Of a stretch of 64,000 nt of DNA, positions 27,703-36,317 are shown piece after piece. Location of the stretch: NCBI GenBank assembly GCA_031363945.1, contig JANLVJ010000084.1:1-64000 (forward strand), written 5' to 3'. Source of the stretch: JANLVJ01 sp031363945 (lineage in GTDB: Bacteria > Bacteroidota > Bacteroidia > Sphingobacteriales > Sphingobacteriaceae). Within the stretch, counting starts at the first letter, position 1; each line of letters starts with the position of its first letter. Both the position numbers and the translations under genes were made by a program. Below the pieces are notes generated by a model, which saw only the letters and a list, made by a program, of their open reading frames with translations, did no database searches and was not told the origin of the DNA.

Positions 27703-29571
27703 ATGAAACAGCTGCTTTTATTAGTACTACTTATTACCAGGATTATACCTTGCCTTGCTCAAAAACATAGCTCTAATGTTGACGGGCTATACATTAAAGA
27801 AAATTATACCAAAATCGAATTTCAGATAAAAATGCGTGATGGTGTTTCACTGTTCACTTCAGTTTATCTACCGAAAGATCAGAGCAAAAAATATCCAATC
27901 ATGATGGATAGAACACCTTATAGTGTGGCTCCATATGGTAAAACAGCTTATAGATCAGAGTTAGGGCCATCGGGTTTATTTGTTCATGACAAGTACATTT
28001 TTGTTTACCAGGATGTCAGGGGCCGATGGATGAGCGAAGGTATATTTCAGGAAATGACTCCCGAAAAAGAGGTGCATAATACGAGGCATGATATTGATGA
28101 AGGTACTGATACCTATGATACCATTGATTGGCTGGTCAAAAACTTACCATCAAATAACGGAAAGGTTGGTGTTTGGGGAATTTCTTATAACGGGTATTTT
28201 AGTACCACCTCATTACTCAGCAGGCATCCTGCGCTTTCGTGTGTCTCACCCCAGGCTCCAATGGCCGATTTGTACCGCGATGATGCTTTTCATTACGGAG
28301 CATTTATGCTGGTAGGTAATTTTGGATTTTATCCGTTTTTTACAAATCGTCAGAACGATCGGCCTACTCAATATAAAGCTCCGGGTTTTAAAGCTGGGAC
28401 CGAAGATGGATATGCGTTTTATCTGAAAATGGCTACGGTTAAAAATACCAACGACCTGTATTATAAAGACACCATCAGGCTCTGGAATGAAATGCTTGAT
28501 CACCCAGATTACGACCAGCACTGGAAAGACCGCAATGTATTAACCCATTTGCATGGAATAAAAACCCCTGTTCTGGTAACAGGTGGCTGGTATGATGCAG
28601 AAGATTTATATGGTGCTATTAAAACCTATGAAACCCTTGATAAAAACAATCCAACAACACCTGTTTATTTTTGCATGGGTCCATGGGTTCATGGTGGCTG
28701 GTCAAGAGGAGATGGCGATCATTTAGGCGATGTAGATTTTCAGCAAAAAACAGCTCCTTACTATAGAAGCGAGATTGAATTTAAGTTTTTTAGTCATTAT
28801 TTAAAAGGTACATCACTTGATATCCAAAAAGCTTCGATGTTTGAAACAGGAAGTAATCAATGGAAATCATTTTCAGCCTGGCCCCCAGCTGATGCAGTAG
28901 AAAAAAATCTTTACCTGCTACCAGAGGGCAAATTAGGTTTTGATGCTCCTGAAAGCCAAGAGGCTTCAAACTCCTTTACAGCTGATCCGGCCAAACCTGT
29001 TCCGTTTACAACTATAATATCTACAGATATGGAGCGAACATATATGACCGAAGACCAACGATTTGCATCAAGGAGACCTGATGTTCTGAGTTATGAAACA
29101 GGAGTACTTACTTCCGACATGACCCTGGCAGGAAATATTATGGCAAACCTACAGGTTAGTACAACAGGTACAGATGCAGACTGGGTGCTTAAGGTAATTG
29201 ATGTATACCCTGATACAGCTCAAAATAATAAATTTACGAAGATAGGCGAGTCAATGTCAGGATATGAACAAATGGTTCGCAGTGAAGTATTCAGAGGAAA
29301 ATATAGGAATAGTCTTGAGAAACCTGAACCTTTTATACCTGGCCGAATTAGTCTGGTGAATTTTGAACTTCAAGACGTATTGCATACTTTCAAGCGAGGC
29401 CATCGATTGATGGTACAGATTCAAAGTTCCTGGTTTCCATTGACTGATAGAAATCCACAACAGTTTATGAATATTATGAAAGCTATTCCCGGAGATTTTA
29501 AAACGGCCATAAATTCTATCTATACTACGAAAAATAGTCCTAGTTTTATCCGCGTCAGACTTTTAAACTAG
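27703..29571 (+). CDS. CocE/NonD family hydrolase (S15 X-Pro dipeptidyl-peptidase-like)
   Basis: The 622-residue protein has a signal peptide (MKQLLLLVLLITRIIPCLAQ) and an alpha/beta-hydrolase domain: MRDGVSLFTSVYLP, YVFQDVRGRW-like text read here as FVYQDVRGRWMSEG, and the nucleophile Ser161 in VWGISYNGYF. TGGWYDAEDLYGA and GPWVHGGWSRGDGD carry the Asp and His. A C-terminal jelly roll starts near residue 440 and includes SLVNFELQDVLHTFKRGHRL. Known relatives hydrolyse alpha-amino-acid esters, cocaine esters or X-Pro peptides. It is intact and probably periplasmic, in contrast with its decayed neighbours. Confidence 0.9.
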   Translation: MKQLLLLVLLITRIIPCLAQKHSSNVDGLYIKENYTKIEFQIKMRDGVSLFTSVYLPKDQSKKYPIMMDRTPYSVAPYGKTAYRSELGPSGLFVHDKYIFVYQDVRGRWMSEGIFQEMTPEKEVHNTRHDIDEGTDTYDTIDWLVKNLPSNNGKVGVWGISYNGYFSTTSLLSRHPALSCVSPQAPMADLYRDDAFHYGAFMLVGNFGFYPFFTNRQNDRPTQYKAPGFKAGTEDGYAFYLKMATVKNTNDLYYKDTIRLWNEMLDHPDYDQHWKDRNVLTHLHGIKTPVLVTGGWYDAEDLYGAIKTYETLDKNNPTTPVYFCMGPWVHGGWSRGDGDHLGDVDFQQKTAPYYRSEIEFKFFSHYLKGTSLDIQKASMFETGSNQWKSFSAWPPADAVEKNLYLLPEGKLGFDAPESQEASNSFTADPAKPVPFTTIISTDMERTYMTEDQRFASRRPDVLSYETGVLTSDMTLAGNIMANLQVSTTGTDADWVLKVIDVYPDTAQNNKFTKIGESMSGYEQMVRSEVFRGKYRNSLEKPEPFIPGRISLVNFELQDVLHTFKRGHRLMVQIQSSWFPLTDRNPQQFMNIMKAIPGDFKTAINSIYTTKNSPSFIRVRLLN

Positions 29572-29685
29572 GCAAAAAATAACAAGAGTAGGCGTCAGTG
29601 AATGACTAATGAATTTATTCGTTTACTTTATATGTTACGCGGCTGGTAGCAATTGGTTTGTAACTTGAAATTAAAATAATTAACA

Positions 29686-30822
29686 ATGAAGATTCTTTCG
29701 TTTCAACCCTGTTCAATTTATGTCAATGGGGGTATGGGTAGGCTACTTAGGAGAATATATGAAGGCCACGAAGATGAAATCACCTGTTTATCAATTATCC
29801 AACAAGCAAAACAGAAAAAATCTGGTAATATAAATGAGGTTATAGTAACACAATTTCCTTTACACAGAGCCTGGATGAGATGGAAAGTAAGGAATCTTTT
29901 TATTTTTTTTCGTGAGAAATTATTTAAGAATTTTACTGTGTGGAAATTGATAAATGAAGCAAGGAAAATTGAGTTCGATGTGTTACATGTAATTAATCAC
30001 GGAAATCTCTCAACTTCTTTTTGTAAAAATTCATTTTTAAAAGGGAAAAAATTATGGACTTCATTTCATGATCATTTCTTAACAATAGGCTCTTCATTCG
30101 AAAATACCAAATTGTTATGGTGCACCTCTGACAGGAGATTAGTAATTTCAGTTGAACTTGGCCTTGAGTATCAAAAACTTTTTGGAATTAAAGATTTTGA
30201 ACTGATTACTGATGGGGTAAGAGCTAATGAAATATCAAAACCCAATCTGTTAAAAAAAGATGAAATTGAGATCTATTTTGCAGGGTTATTACATCTGGAA
30301 TATTATCCTCTGTTTTTAGTTTTGGCAGAAACACTAGATCTTCTAGCTGATCAAAAGTCTATAACACTCACATTGAGAGGAACAGGAAAGCTTAAAATAC
30401 TGGAAAATAGAAAGTTTAAAATCAACTACAGAAGAGATTTTATTTCCGATGCAGAAATAAAAAAAGAAATGGATAAAGCTGATATTTTGTACCTGCCAAT
30501 AAAGTTTTCTGTTCCTGAATTTTACCTGTTTAGTTTATCAACCAAAATGGTTGGATACCTGGGTGCGGCTGGTAATATATTATATCATGGACCAGCTGAT
30601 AGCGCAGCGTGCACACTATTGAAGAAAAGCAATGCTGCAGTTATGTGTAATTCATTGAATAAGTATGAGATGCTTAAAAGCATTAATACAATGCTTAATA
30701 ATGATATTGAAATTAAGCAAAATGCAGTAAAGCTCGCTTTGGAAATGTTTGACATTGATTTAATGCAAAAAAAATTCTGGAAAACAGATTTAAAAATTCC
30801 TGAATTTGGGGTAAAAGATTAA
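29686..30822 (+). CDS. Glycosyltransferase-like protein (GT-B fold)
   Basis: The 378-residue protein starts with MKILSFQPCSIYVNGGMGRL, a beta strand plus glycine loop as in GT-B enzymes. It has FDVLHVINHGNLS and WTSFHDHFLT in the N-terminal half and IEIYFAGLLHLEYYPL, TLRGTGKLKIL and ADILYLPIKFSV in the C-terminal half. The usual E-x7-E block of GT4 is not obvious; FYLFSLSTKMVGYLGAAGN stands in its place. Codon use looks more A/T rich than its neighbours. It is not linked to other glycan genes here, so it may be a stray or transferred gene. Confidence 0.65.
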   Translation: MKILSFQPCSIYVNGGMGRLLRRIYEGHEDEITCLSIIQQAKQKKSGNINEVIVTQFPLHRAWMRWKVRNLFIFFREKLFKNFTVWKLINEARKIEFDVLHVINHGNLSTSFCKNSFLKGKKLWTSFHDHFLTIGSSFENTKLLWCTSDRRLVISVELGLEYQKLFGIKDFELITDGVRANEISKPNLLKKDEIEIYFAGLLHLEYYPLFLVLAETLDLLADQKSITLTLRGTGKLKILENRKFKINYRRDFISDAEIKKEMDKADILYLPIKFSVPEFYLFSLSTKMVGYLGAAGNILYHGPADSAACTLLKKSNAAVMCNSLNKYEMLKSINTMLNNDIEIKQNAVKLALEMFDIDLMQKKFWKTDLKIPEFGVKD

Positions 30823-30880
30823 AATTATTAATTTTAAAATCCCTTCTTAAAAAACTATAATTAATCAAATTTACCAATCA

Positions 30881-31285
30881 GTATATTCGGGTAAGTCAAT
30901 AATCTTACCCTATTTCCCAGTTGGTCTTCTAGATAATCATCCAGTTATAATCAACTATGAAACCGGGAATTTTAAGGAAGAAATACTTAGTTATGATGGT
31001 ACTAACATATCTTTGTCAGTCAACCGGCACAGCAGTAATCCAAATAAGGGCAGTGTTTTATTAACATTAAATCCTTCTAAAAAGACAAGCTTTACCCTTT
31101 TCTTGAGAAGAACAGCCTAATTTATCTATTATAAAGCCACTGTATCAGGAAAAACATATACTGTAAAACAAGATCATTTCCTGAATATTCAACGTTTCTG
31201 GCAAAAGGGTGATCAAATTGAAATATAGTTTCAACTGCTTCCACCCTATCTGCCACCTGATCAGGAGCTTGATGCTTATGCTTAA
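30881..31285 (+). pseudogene. GH127/DUF1680-like glycoside hydrolase remnant (C-terminal part)
   Basis: One frame reads SIILPYFPVGLLDNHPVIIN, FKEEILSYDG, SVLLTLNPSKKTSFTLFLRR, a TAA, then ATVSGKTYTVKQDHFLNIQR FWQKGDQIEI and a TAG at 31226. The pattern of a strand-rich domain followed by L-R-I/R-P-type residues, a VNGK-like turn, and YLxIxRxWxxGDxVEI fits the C-terminal region of GH127 beta-L-arabinofuranosidases. The frame is kept across the first stop, so at least two nonsense changes are present. No N-terminal catalytic part is found upstream. Confidence 0.55.
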
Positions 31286-31419
31286 GAGTCAATAGAACAA
31301 TCATCCTCCAACAAAACTAATACTATTCACCATGTTATCAGAAGAAGATGGTGTAGCATAAAAATCAGCATCAACAGACCTATTCTTTAATAAACGATAA
31401 GCATCAATCAGCTCAGAAT
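31286..31419. other. Short spacer with an unassigned coding-like patch
   Basis: The minus strand has a run LNSELIDAYRLLKNRSVDAD followed by FYATPSSSDNMVNSISFVGG and a stop. It lies just past the stop of the SRPBCC gene and is not in an identified gene. It may be another small remnant. I found no RNA gene or clear signal. Confidence 0.25.
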
Positions 31420-31803
31420 TCAGATTTCTTCAAAGAATTCAGATAAGGAGAGCATATAATTTAAATTCCAACCCTCGACCATTTCATCATATGCCTCGTC
31501 CGGGATATTTGTATGTCTTAACTCTAAAGATGTGCCTGATTTATCGGCAAAAAGCTTTATGGTTACAATTGAAGGTACTGGTTCACCCTCGAAATCCCAT
31601 TCTTGCACAATTTTTTGATTGTGAACGAACTCAAGATTCTTTCCGGTAATACTATTTTCCCATAAAGAAAATGCTGACCCTGCTTCTGTACTCATAATTG
31701 CTTCTTCGCCTGTCCAGAGCTGTATAGTTGCAGCAGTGGTCAGGGCCAAATAGACTTCTCCCGGTGAAGCAGATATATGGTAATATTTCTTAAAATCTTT
31801 CAT
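31420..31803 (-). CDS. SRPBCC/AHSA1-domain protein (START-like)
   Basis: The 127-residue protein fits the activator-of-Hsp90 homologue 1 type SRPBCC fold: YHISASPGEVYLALTTA at the start, IQLWTGEEAIMSTEAGSAF, FSLWENSITGKNLEFVHNQK, IVQEWDFEGEP, and a final helix DEMVEGWNLNYMLSLSEFFE. The fold forms a hydrophobic pocket; a specific ligand cannot be told. It is a single intact gene between two glycoside hydrolase remnants. Confidence 0.85.
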   Translation of the reverse strand: MKDFKKYYHISASPGEVYLALTTAATIQLWTGEEAIMSTEAGSAFSLWENSITGKNLEFVHNQKIVQEWDFEGEPVPSIVTIKLFADKSGTSLELRHTNIPDEAYDEMVEGWNLNYMLSLSEFFEEI

Positions 31804-31879
31804 TATAGGTAATTGTTAACCCTCAAATATACCTAACAGACAACTTTAAGCATAAGAATCAAATTTCAGATATAAATCA

Positions 31880-32310
31880 AAATTCTATTTCCATTGATAC
31901 TTGGCTATTGTATCAGCATAAAGACTCGCATCTGCTAAAGCTTGTGAAAGACGATACTGAATTATCATGATTGCTCCTTTACAAACTGAGGATTCACCTG
32001 CAGATATGAGGTCCAAAACAAGACTCCTTATCCAGATTCTATTCCAGTACTTTCCGGCACCAGTTCCGGGTAGCTGTTATAATAAGATTGGTCAGGTGCA
32101 AGCCTTAATCACCTCTAAAAAAACCTGTTAAAGGAGTATTTTGCTCCTTGAGATACAGAATCTTTTGAATATAAGTGAGATGTACTAGATTAAAAGCGCT
32201 CCTAACACCAGCATACAAATGAAAGACTGAGCCGTCTACAAAATAGTTTGCCGGATTTTCGACCAGTTTCTTAGACCAGAATTCCCAAATAAATTAAAAC
32301 GGTACGCAAG
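31880..32310 (-). pseudogene. Glycoside hydrolase family 30 remnant
   Basis: The minus strand reads PANYFVDGSVFHLYAG, LVHLTYIQKILYLKEQ (cognate of the catalytic YFTEQ region), FFRGD, a TAA, then in the same frame LTNLIITATRNWCRKVLE, a TAG where Trp is expected, NLDKESCFGPHIC, and a frameshift to GESSVCKGAIMI. GH30 glucosylceramidases have the same order: VDGxAFHxYGG, IYFTEQ, NLIIGATRNWSKxVLEWNL, PHTPGGC and CLGAITI. The catalytic nucleophile appears as LKEQ. The N-terminal half is missing. It lies 47 bases after-start side of the intact GH20 gene's stop codon. Confidence 0.8.
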
Positions 32311-32356
32311 TAAACAGAACTACGATTTATACTATGATGGCTGTTTTTTGGTGAAT

Positions 32357-34267
32357 TTAATTTTTAATGAGTGAGTGTCTGACACCTTGCAGAGAAATAG
32401 TAATCATTCTACCAACAGGAAAATTACCGCGATAGCTGATTACCTTTAAATAGCTGGCATCTTTAGGAACTTCAAGGGGAGCGTTATACATAGGATAAAA
32501 TTGATCTGGGAAAGAGTTATCGAAACTGTAATGCATTTCAAGGCCGGTTATTTCGCCTGACATAGAAATCATCAGACCCTTATCAGGTTTGAGAGAATAT
32601 TCAAAAATCGGATCATACATACTCGGTGCATATTTAATACTGGCAATATCAAGGCGCTTAAAATGCATTTGCACCCGTCTTGCGAAATCATCCCAGTTTT
32701 TATGACTTTTCGTAGACCATACTGATTCAGCAATTGCCATACCCCGAGGCCATGTCATGTACTCAGCATGACGCATATTATACACTTGCTCAGTCCAAAG
32801 ATTAGCCTGACCACCTTTAATAAACCGGGCATCAACACTATCTGGCACAGGTTCAAATTCATACGCTTTATTTAGCCTTAAGGTGGCATAAACTTTTGGT
32901 TCTATTGCTGAATCTCCCTGCATGTAATCAAGGTAAGAAAATGTGGTAGGGCTCATGACCACATTATGACCCATTTTTGCGGCCTGAATACCTCCTTTTA
33001 TCCCTCTCCAACTCATTACCACAGCATTTGGAGCAATACCTCCTTCGAGTATTTCATCCCAGCCCATAAATTTCTTCCCTTTTGACTCAACAATTTTTTC
33101 TACACGTTTTTCGAAATAGCTTTGAACTTCCTCCATTGTTTTTAATCCCTCACGCTTCATAAGTAGCAAAATTTCGGGATTTTTTTCCCAGAAGTTTTTT
33201 GGGCATTCATCGCCTCCCATATGAATATATTCAAAAGGAAACAAAGCTGCCACCTGGGTAATGACTTTATCAAGAAAAATATAAACCTTTTCATTTGCCG
33301 GACAAAGGGTATTATCTATCAGAGCAAGAGGGGTATTTTTTGACCAATCCATAATTTCTTCACCTGATCGTACATGATAGGTATTGGCAGCAGATGTACA
33401 GGATAAATCAGGGTACGAAGCAACTGCTGCCAGACTATGACCTGGCACATCAATTTCAGGCAGAATATTTACAAAACGGTCTTTTGCGTACTGAACGATC
33501 TCTCGAATATCATCCTGTGTGTAAAAACCACCATAATTACGTGGCTCATCAGGGCCAGGGGTTGAAAATGTACCGAAGTAACCAACTTTTTTCACGTTAA
33601 AAGCCCCTATTTCAGTCAGTTTGGGCAAACCTATAATTTGTATCCTCCACCCTTCATCATCAGTCAGGTGCAAGTGCAGAAGGTTAAATTTATAACGTAC
33701 CATCTGATCAATATACGTTTTGACATCAGCCTTGGTAAAAAAATGTCGGCTCACATCAAACATGAGTCCTCTCCAGCCAAAACGTGGTTTATCGGTTATC
33801 TGTACACAGTTAATTTTCCATCTGGCACCCATGACGCGGGTTTTACTTTCGATTTCTGGTTGAAAAAGCTGTATTAGCGTCTGAACCCCATAAAATAGAC
33901 CAGCTGGTTCATTTGCCCCGATAGAGATGCCTGTTTTATTTACCCTCAGCTTATATCCCTCACTACCCAAGGTCGTATCAGGAATAGTATTAAGGGAGAG
34001 CTGGATCGTAGTTTTTGCTTTGCGGGTGTTAAGATATACTGAAAAGCCCGTGGCAGAGGTTAGCCTGGTTTTCAGAGTTGCTATAACCTGTTTTAGATTA
34101 TTTGTACCTGGAGCCTTGATGAATATCTTTGTCGGAAGAATGAATTCACCTGAACTGGTAATCGTTGACAGAGGCTTGGGAATAACTGAGGTCTGCCTGT
34201 TTCCTGTCTGAGCATAATTGAAGCCGGCCACTAGCATGATTAGCAGCAATATTAAAAATTTCTTCAT
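32357..34267 (-). CDS. Beta-N-acetylhexosaminidase, GH20
   Basis: The 636-residue secreted protein has a signal peptide (MKKFLILLLIMLVAGFNYAQ), a GH20b domain to about residue 150, and a TIM barrel that starts near WRGLMFDVSRHFF. Key motifs are LHLHLTDDEGWRI, ILPEIDVPGHSLAAVASYP, and the catalytic Asp-Glu pair in YIHMGGDECPKNFW, then VMSWRGIKGGIQAAKMGH. A small C-terminal domain (FEYSLKPDKGLMISM) ends it. It removes terminal N-acetylglucosamine or N-acetylgalactosamine from glycans, probably in the periplasm or outside. It is the only intact glycosidase near several decayed ones. Confidence 0.95.
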   Translation of the reverse strand: MKKFLILLLIMLVAGFNYAQTGNRQTSVIPKPLSTITSSGEFILPTKIFIKAPGTNNLKQVIATLKTRLTSATGFSVYLNTRKAKTTIQLSLNTIPDTTLGSEGYKLRVNKTGISIGANEPAGLFYGVQTLIQLFQPEIESKTRVMGARWKINCVQITDKPRFGWRGLMFDVSRHFFTKADVKTYIDQMVRYKFNLLHLHLTDDEGWRIQIIGLPKLTEIGAFNVKKVGYFGTFSTPGPDEPRNYGGFYTQDDIREIVQYAKDRFVNILPEIDVPGHSLAAVASYPDLSCTSAANTYHVRSGEEIMDWSKNTPLALIDNTLCPANEKVYIFLDKVITQVAALFPFEYIHMGGDECPKNFWEKNPEILLLMKREGLKTMEEVQSYFEKRVEKIVESKGKKFMGWDEILEGGIAPNAVVMSWRGIKGGIQAAKMGHNVVMSPTTFSYLDYMQGDSAIEPKVYATLRLNKAYEFEPVPDSVDARFIKGGQANLWTEQVYNMRHAEYMTWPRGMAIAESVWSTKSHKNWDDFARRVQMHFKRLDIASIKYAPSMYDPIFEYSLKPDKGLMISMSGEITGLEMHYSFDNSFPDQFYPMYNAPLEVPKDASYLKVISYRGNFPVGRMITISLQGVRHSLIKN

Positions 34268-34337
34268 TTTAAGTTATTGAGTATGTCAAATTAATGATTT
34301 TTTATTTAGGATTGGCATCCCTTATATTTAGCTCGAA

Positions 34338-35402
34338 ATGGTTCAAGCAGGTTGGTTAAGTTTTTACAGGGCATATTCAAACTTGCTGCGTTTTTTATTG
34401 TCAGCAGTTCCATTTTCAGTCGGTGATTTATATTATCTGCTCATAGCGGGGTTTTTTCTAATAGAAATATGGTTAATTATTAAACTTGTATTTTCAAGGC
34501 ATGAAAAATTAAAGAGCAGAATGATCAGTAAAAAGATTTTCAGCATTTTATTTGTACTATTTCTGATCTATTTACAATTTCTGGTATCGTGGGGTCTAAA
34601 TTATAGGTATAGGTCATATATTTCTGAAAGTAAACTGCTTGTTCTGCCTCCTAAAACCGAGGCCGTTGATAGTCTGTGTCAGTATTTGGTTAAATCATGT
34701 ATTCATGATAAACTGGTAATGGCTAATAACCCAGAAACGGCACAGTGTAATGCACTAGCTATATTTAATCATGCTAAATTCAGGTATCTCTACGCAAGTC
34801 AGAATCATGGGTATCTTGCTGATACATATCAAAAGAAGCACACGCCGGGATTAAATTTACAATATCCAGCCAGAATATCATTAAAACCATCATTGTATAG
34901 TTCGTTGATGAATTATATGGGTGTATCAGGATATTTCAATCCTTTTACGGGGGAAGCACAGGTAAATCAGCAAATTCCTTCAGTCGAACTACCTTTTACC
35001 AGTTGCCATGAAATAGCTCATGAACTCGGATATGGCTTTGAATACGAAGCTAATTTTATAGGCTATCTTGTTTCAACCAGTGATAATGATAAATTCTTTA
35101 ATTATTCGGGACATTTAGAGGCGCTGATGTATGCCCTGCCTGAATTGAGAAGCCGAGATTCACTTTCATTTAAAAAAATTATAAAAACGCTTTCACCAGC
35201 CATCATAACTGATATCAGAAATGATCTGTTTTACTGGCGTAAATATAGGGGGAGCACCGAGAAACTTATTTCTTTTTTCTATACTGGTTATTTAAAAGCG
35301 AATAAACAGCCTCAGGGAATGCAGAGTTATTCAGACCTGGTACCCCTGTTATGTGCATATTATAAGAAGTACGGATATAATTCAGTAACCGGGTTACACT
35401 AA
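34338..35402 (+). CDS. DUF3810 membrane protein with HExxH motif
   Basis: The 354-residue protein has N-terminal membrane segments (about 15-25, 35-55, 70-92). It then has a soluble part with GYFNPFTGEAQVNQQIPSVE and the metalloprotease-like CHEIAHELGYGFEYEANFIG, followed by FNYSGHLEALMYAL. This is the DUF3810 family of Bacteroidota. HEIAHE with a downstream Glu (YEANFIG) fits a zinc peptidase, but no activity is established. It is divergent from GH20 and convergent with the MlaD gene. Confidence 0.88.
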   Translation: MVQAGWLSFYRAYSNLLRFLLSAVPFSVGDLYYLLIAGFFLIEIWLIIKLVFSRHEKLKSRMISKKIFSILFVLFLIYLQFLVSWGLNYRYRSYISESKLLVLPPKTEAVDSLCQYLVKSCIHDKLVMANNPETAQCNALAIFNHAKFRYLYASQNHGYLADTYQKKHTPGLNLQYPARISLKPSLYSSLMNYMGVSGYFNPFTGEAQVNQQIPSVELPFTSCHEIAHELGYGFEYEANFIGYLVSTSDNDKFFNYSGHLEALMYALPELRSRDSLSFKKIIKTLSPAIITDIRNDLFYWRKYRGSTEKLISFFYTGYLKANKQPQGMQSYSDLVPLLCAYYKKYGYNSVTGLH

Positions 35403-35457
35403 GATTCGTCAGTTTAATTAGTGACTCACTGGTCGTTACTATTCTAAATAAACTTGT

Positions 35458-35486
35458 CAAAAAATTAATTAATGTTTAATTTTTTG
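35458..35486. terminator. Bidirectional AT-rich hairpin between convergent genes
   Basis: CAAAAAATTAA (35458-35468) and TTAATTTTTTG (35476-35486) are perfect 11-base inverted arms with a short loop. A run of T follows on one strand and of T on the other, so it could end transcription from both sides. It overlaps the last codons of the MlaD-like gene. Confidence 0.5.
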
Positions 35487-36106
35487 AATGATTTAACACT
35501 TGTTTTTACCCTGACAATAGATTTTTTAGCCGTTTCTACCGTGCTTTTTAAATCTGGAGCCAGGGTTTTTGAATTTAAAAGTTTACTAATAGATCCTTTT
35601 CCATTTGTAAACTGCTCAGTAATTTGTTTAAATCCAACACTTAAAGAACCAAATTGAGCTCCCATCCTGATAGCCTTCTTCATTACATTGCCATAATCAG
35701 GTGGAAGAATGGCATGTATACTATCACCAGGCGAGATCGTTTCACGAACTGAAGCGCCTTGACTCAGGCTTATCAGGTTATTACCCATCAATCCCTCAGA
35801 TCCTAGTCTGGCAACAGCATCTTTATGAATAAACCGGCGGTAGGCAGTATCAATACTTAAGTTAACCCGAACTTTATGAGGTCCCCTAATCTCTACTGTT
35901 TCAACCCGTCCAATATTTACCCCATTAAACCAAACCTTATAACCCGACTGCAAGCCTGAAACGCTTTGAAAAACTGTGTATGCACTAAAAAAAGCTTCAT
36001 TTTTTGACCGGAGTTTGATAATCAGACCCATCGCAATAAATCCTGTGATTAAAATAGCCGTAAAAATCAGCCCTGTTATAAAATTTTTTTGTGATTGCGA
36101 TTTCAT
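35465..36106 (-). CDS. MlaD/MCE-domain protein
   Basis: The 213-residue protein has one N-terminal membrane helix (ITGLIFTAILITGFIAMGLII) and an MCE domain at about residues 40-120: FQSVSGLQSGYKVWFNGVNIGRVETVEI and then AVARLGSEGLMGNNLISLSQG. The C-terminal tail is lysine-rich and may be helical. In known Mla systems such proteins bind and pass phospholipids across the periplasm. The permease and ATPase partners (MlaE, MlaF) are not next to it, so they must be elsewhere or absent. Confidence 0.85.
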   Translation of the reverse strand: MKSQSQKNFITGLIFTAILITGFIAMGLIIKLRSKNEAFFSAYTVFQSVSGLQSGYKVWFNGVNIGRVETVEIRGPHKVRVNLSIDTAYRRFIHKDAVARLGSEGLMGNNLISLSQGASVRETISPGDSIHAILPPDYGNVMKKAIRMGAQFGSLSVGFKQITEQFTNGKGSISKLLNSKTLAPDLKSTVETAKKSIVRVKTSVKSFKKLNIN

Positions 36107-36305
36107 AAATAATGTGAGATGAAAAGTAGTATCAAATTACAGGCCAGAGAATAGGTTAAACAGCGAGCTAAACTTAGGTAACACTCAGGATATAATTTAT
36201 AACAGGGTTCAACTTAATACCTGAAATTATCAGGTGCTCGTTATTTACAGCTACAGCCTTAATTAATATGACATATATAGTCTGTATTCTTGAATGGTGG
36301 TTTTA

Positions 36306-36313
36306 TATCTTTG
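36306..36313 (+). promoter_or_regulatory. Candidate -7 element TATCTTTG before sdaA
   Basis: TATCTTTG matches the Bacteroidota -7 consensus TAnnTTTG exactly and lies 5 bases before the chosen ATG of the serine dehydratase gene. No good -33 element is spaced correctly. If real, the message would start at or near the start codon. Confidence 0.3.
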
Positions 36314-36317
36314 TAAC

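Noticed and set aside
31122..31304. 60-codon minus-strand frame
   Set aside because: It lies opposite the GH127-like remnant, whose plus-strand residues match a family; the minus frame matches nothing.
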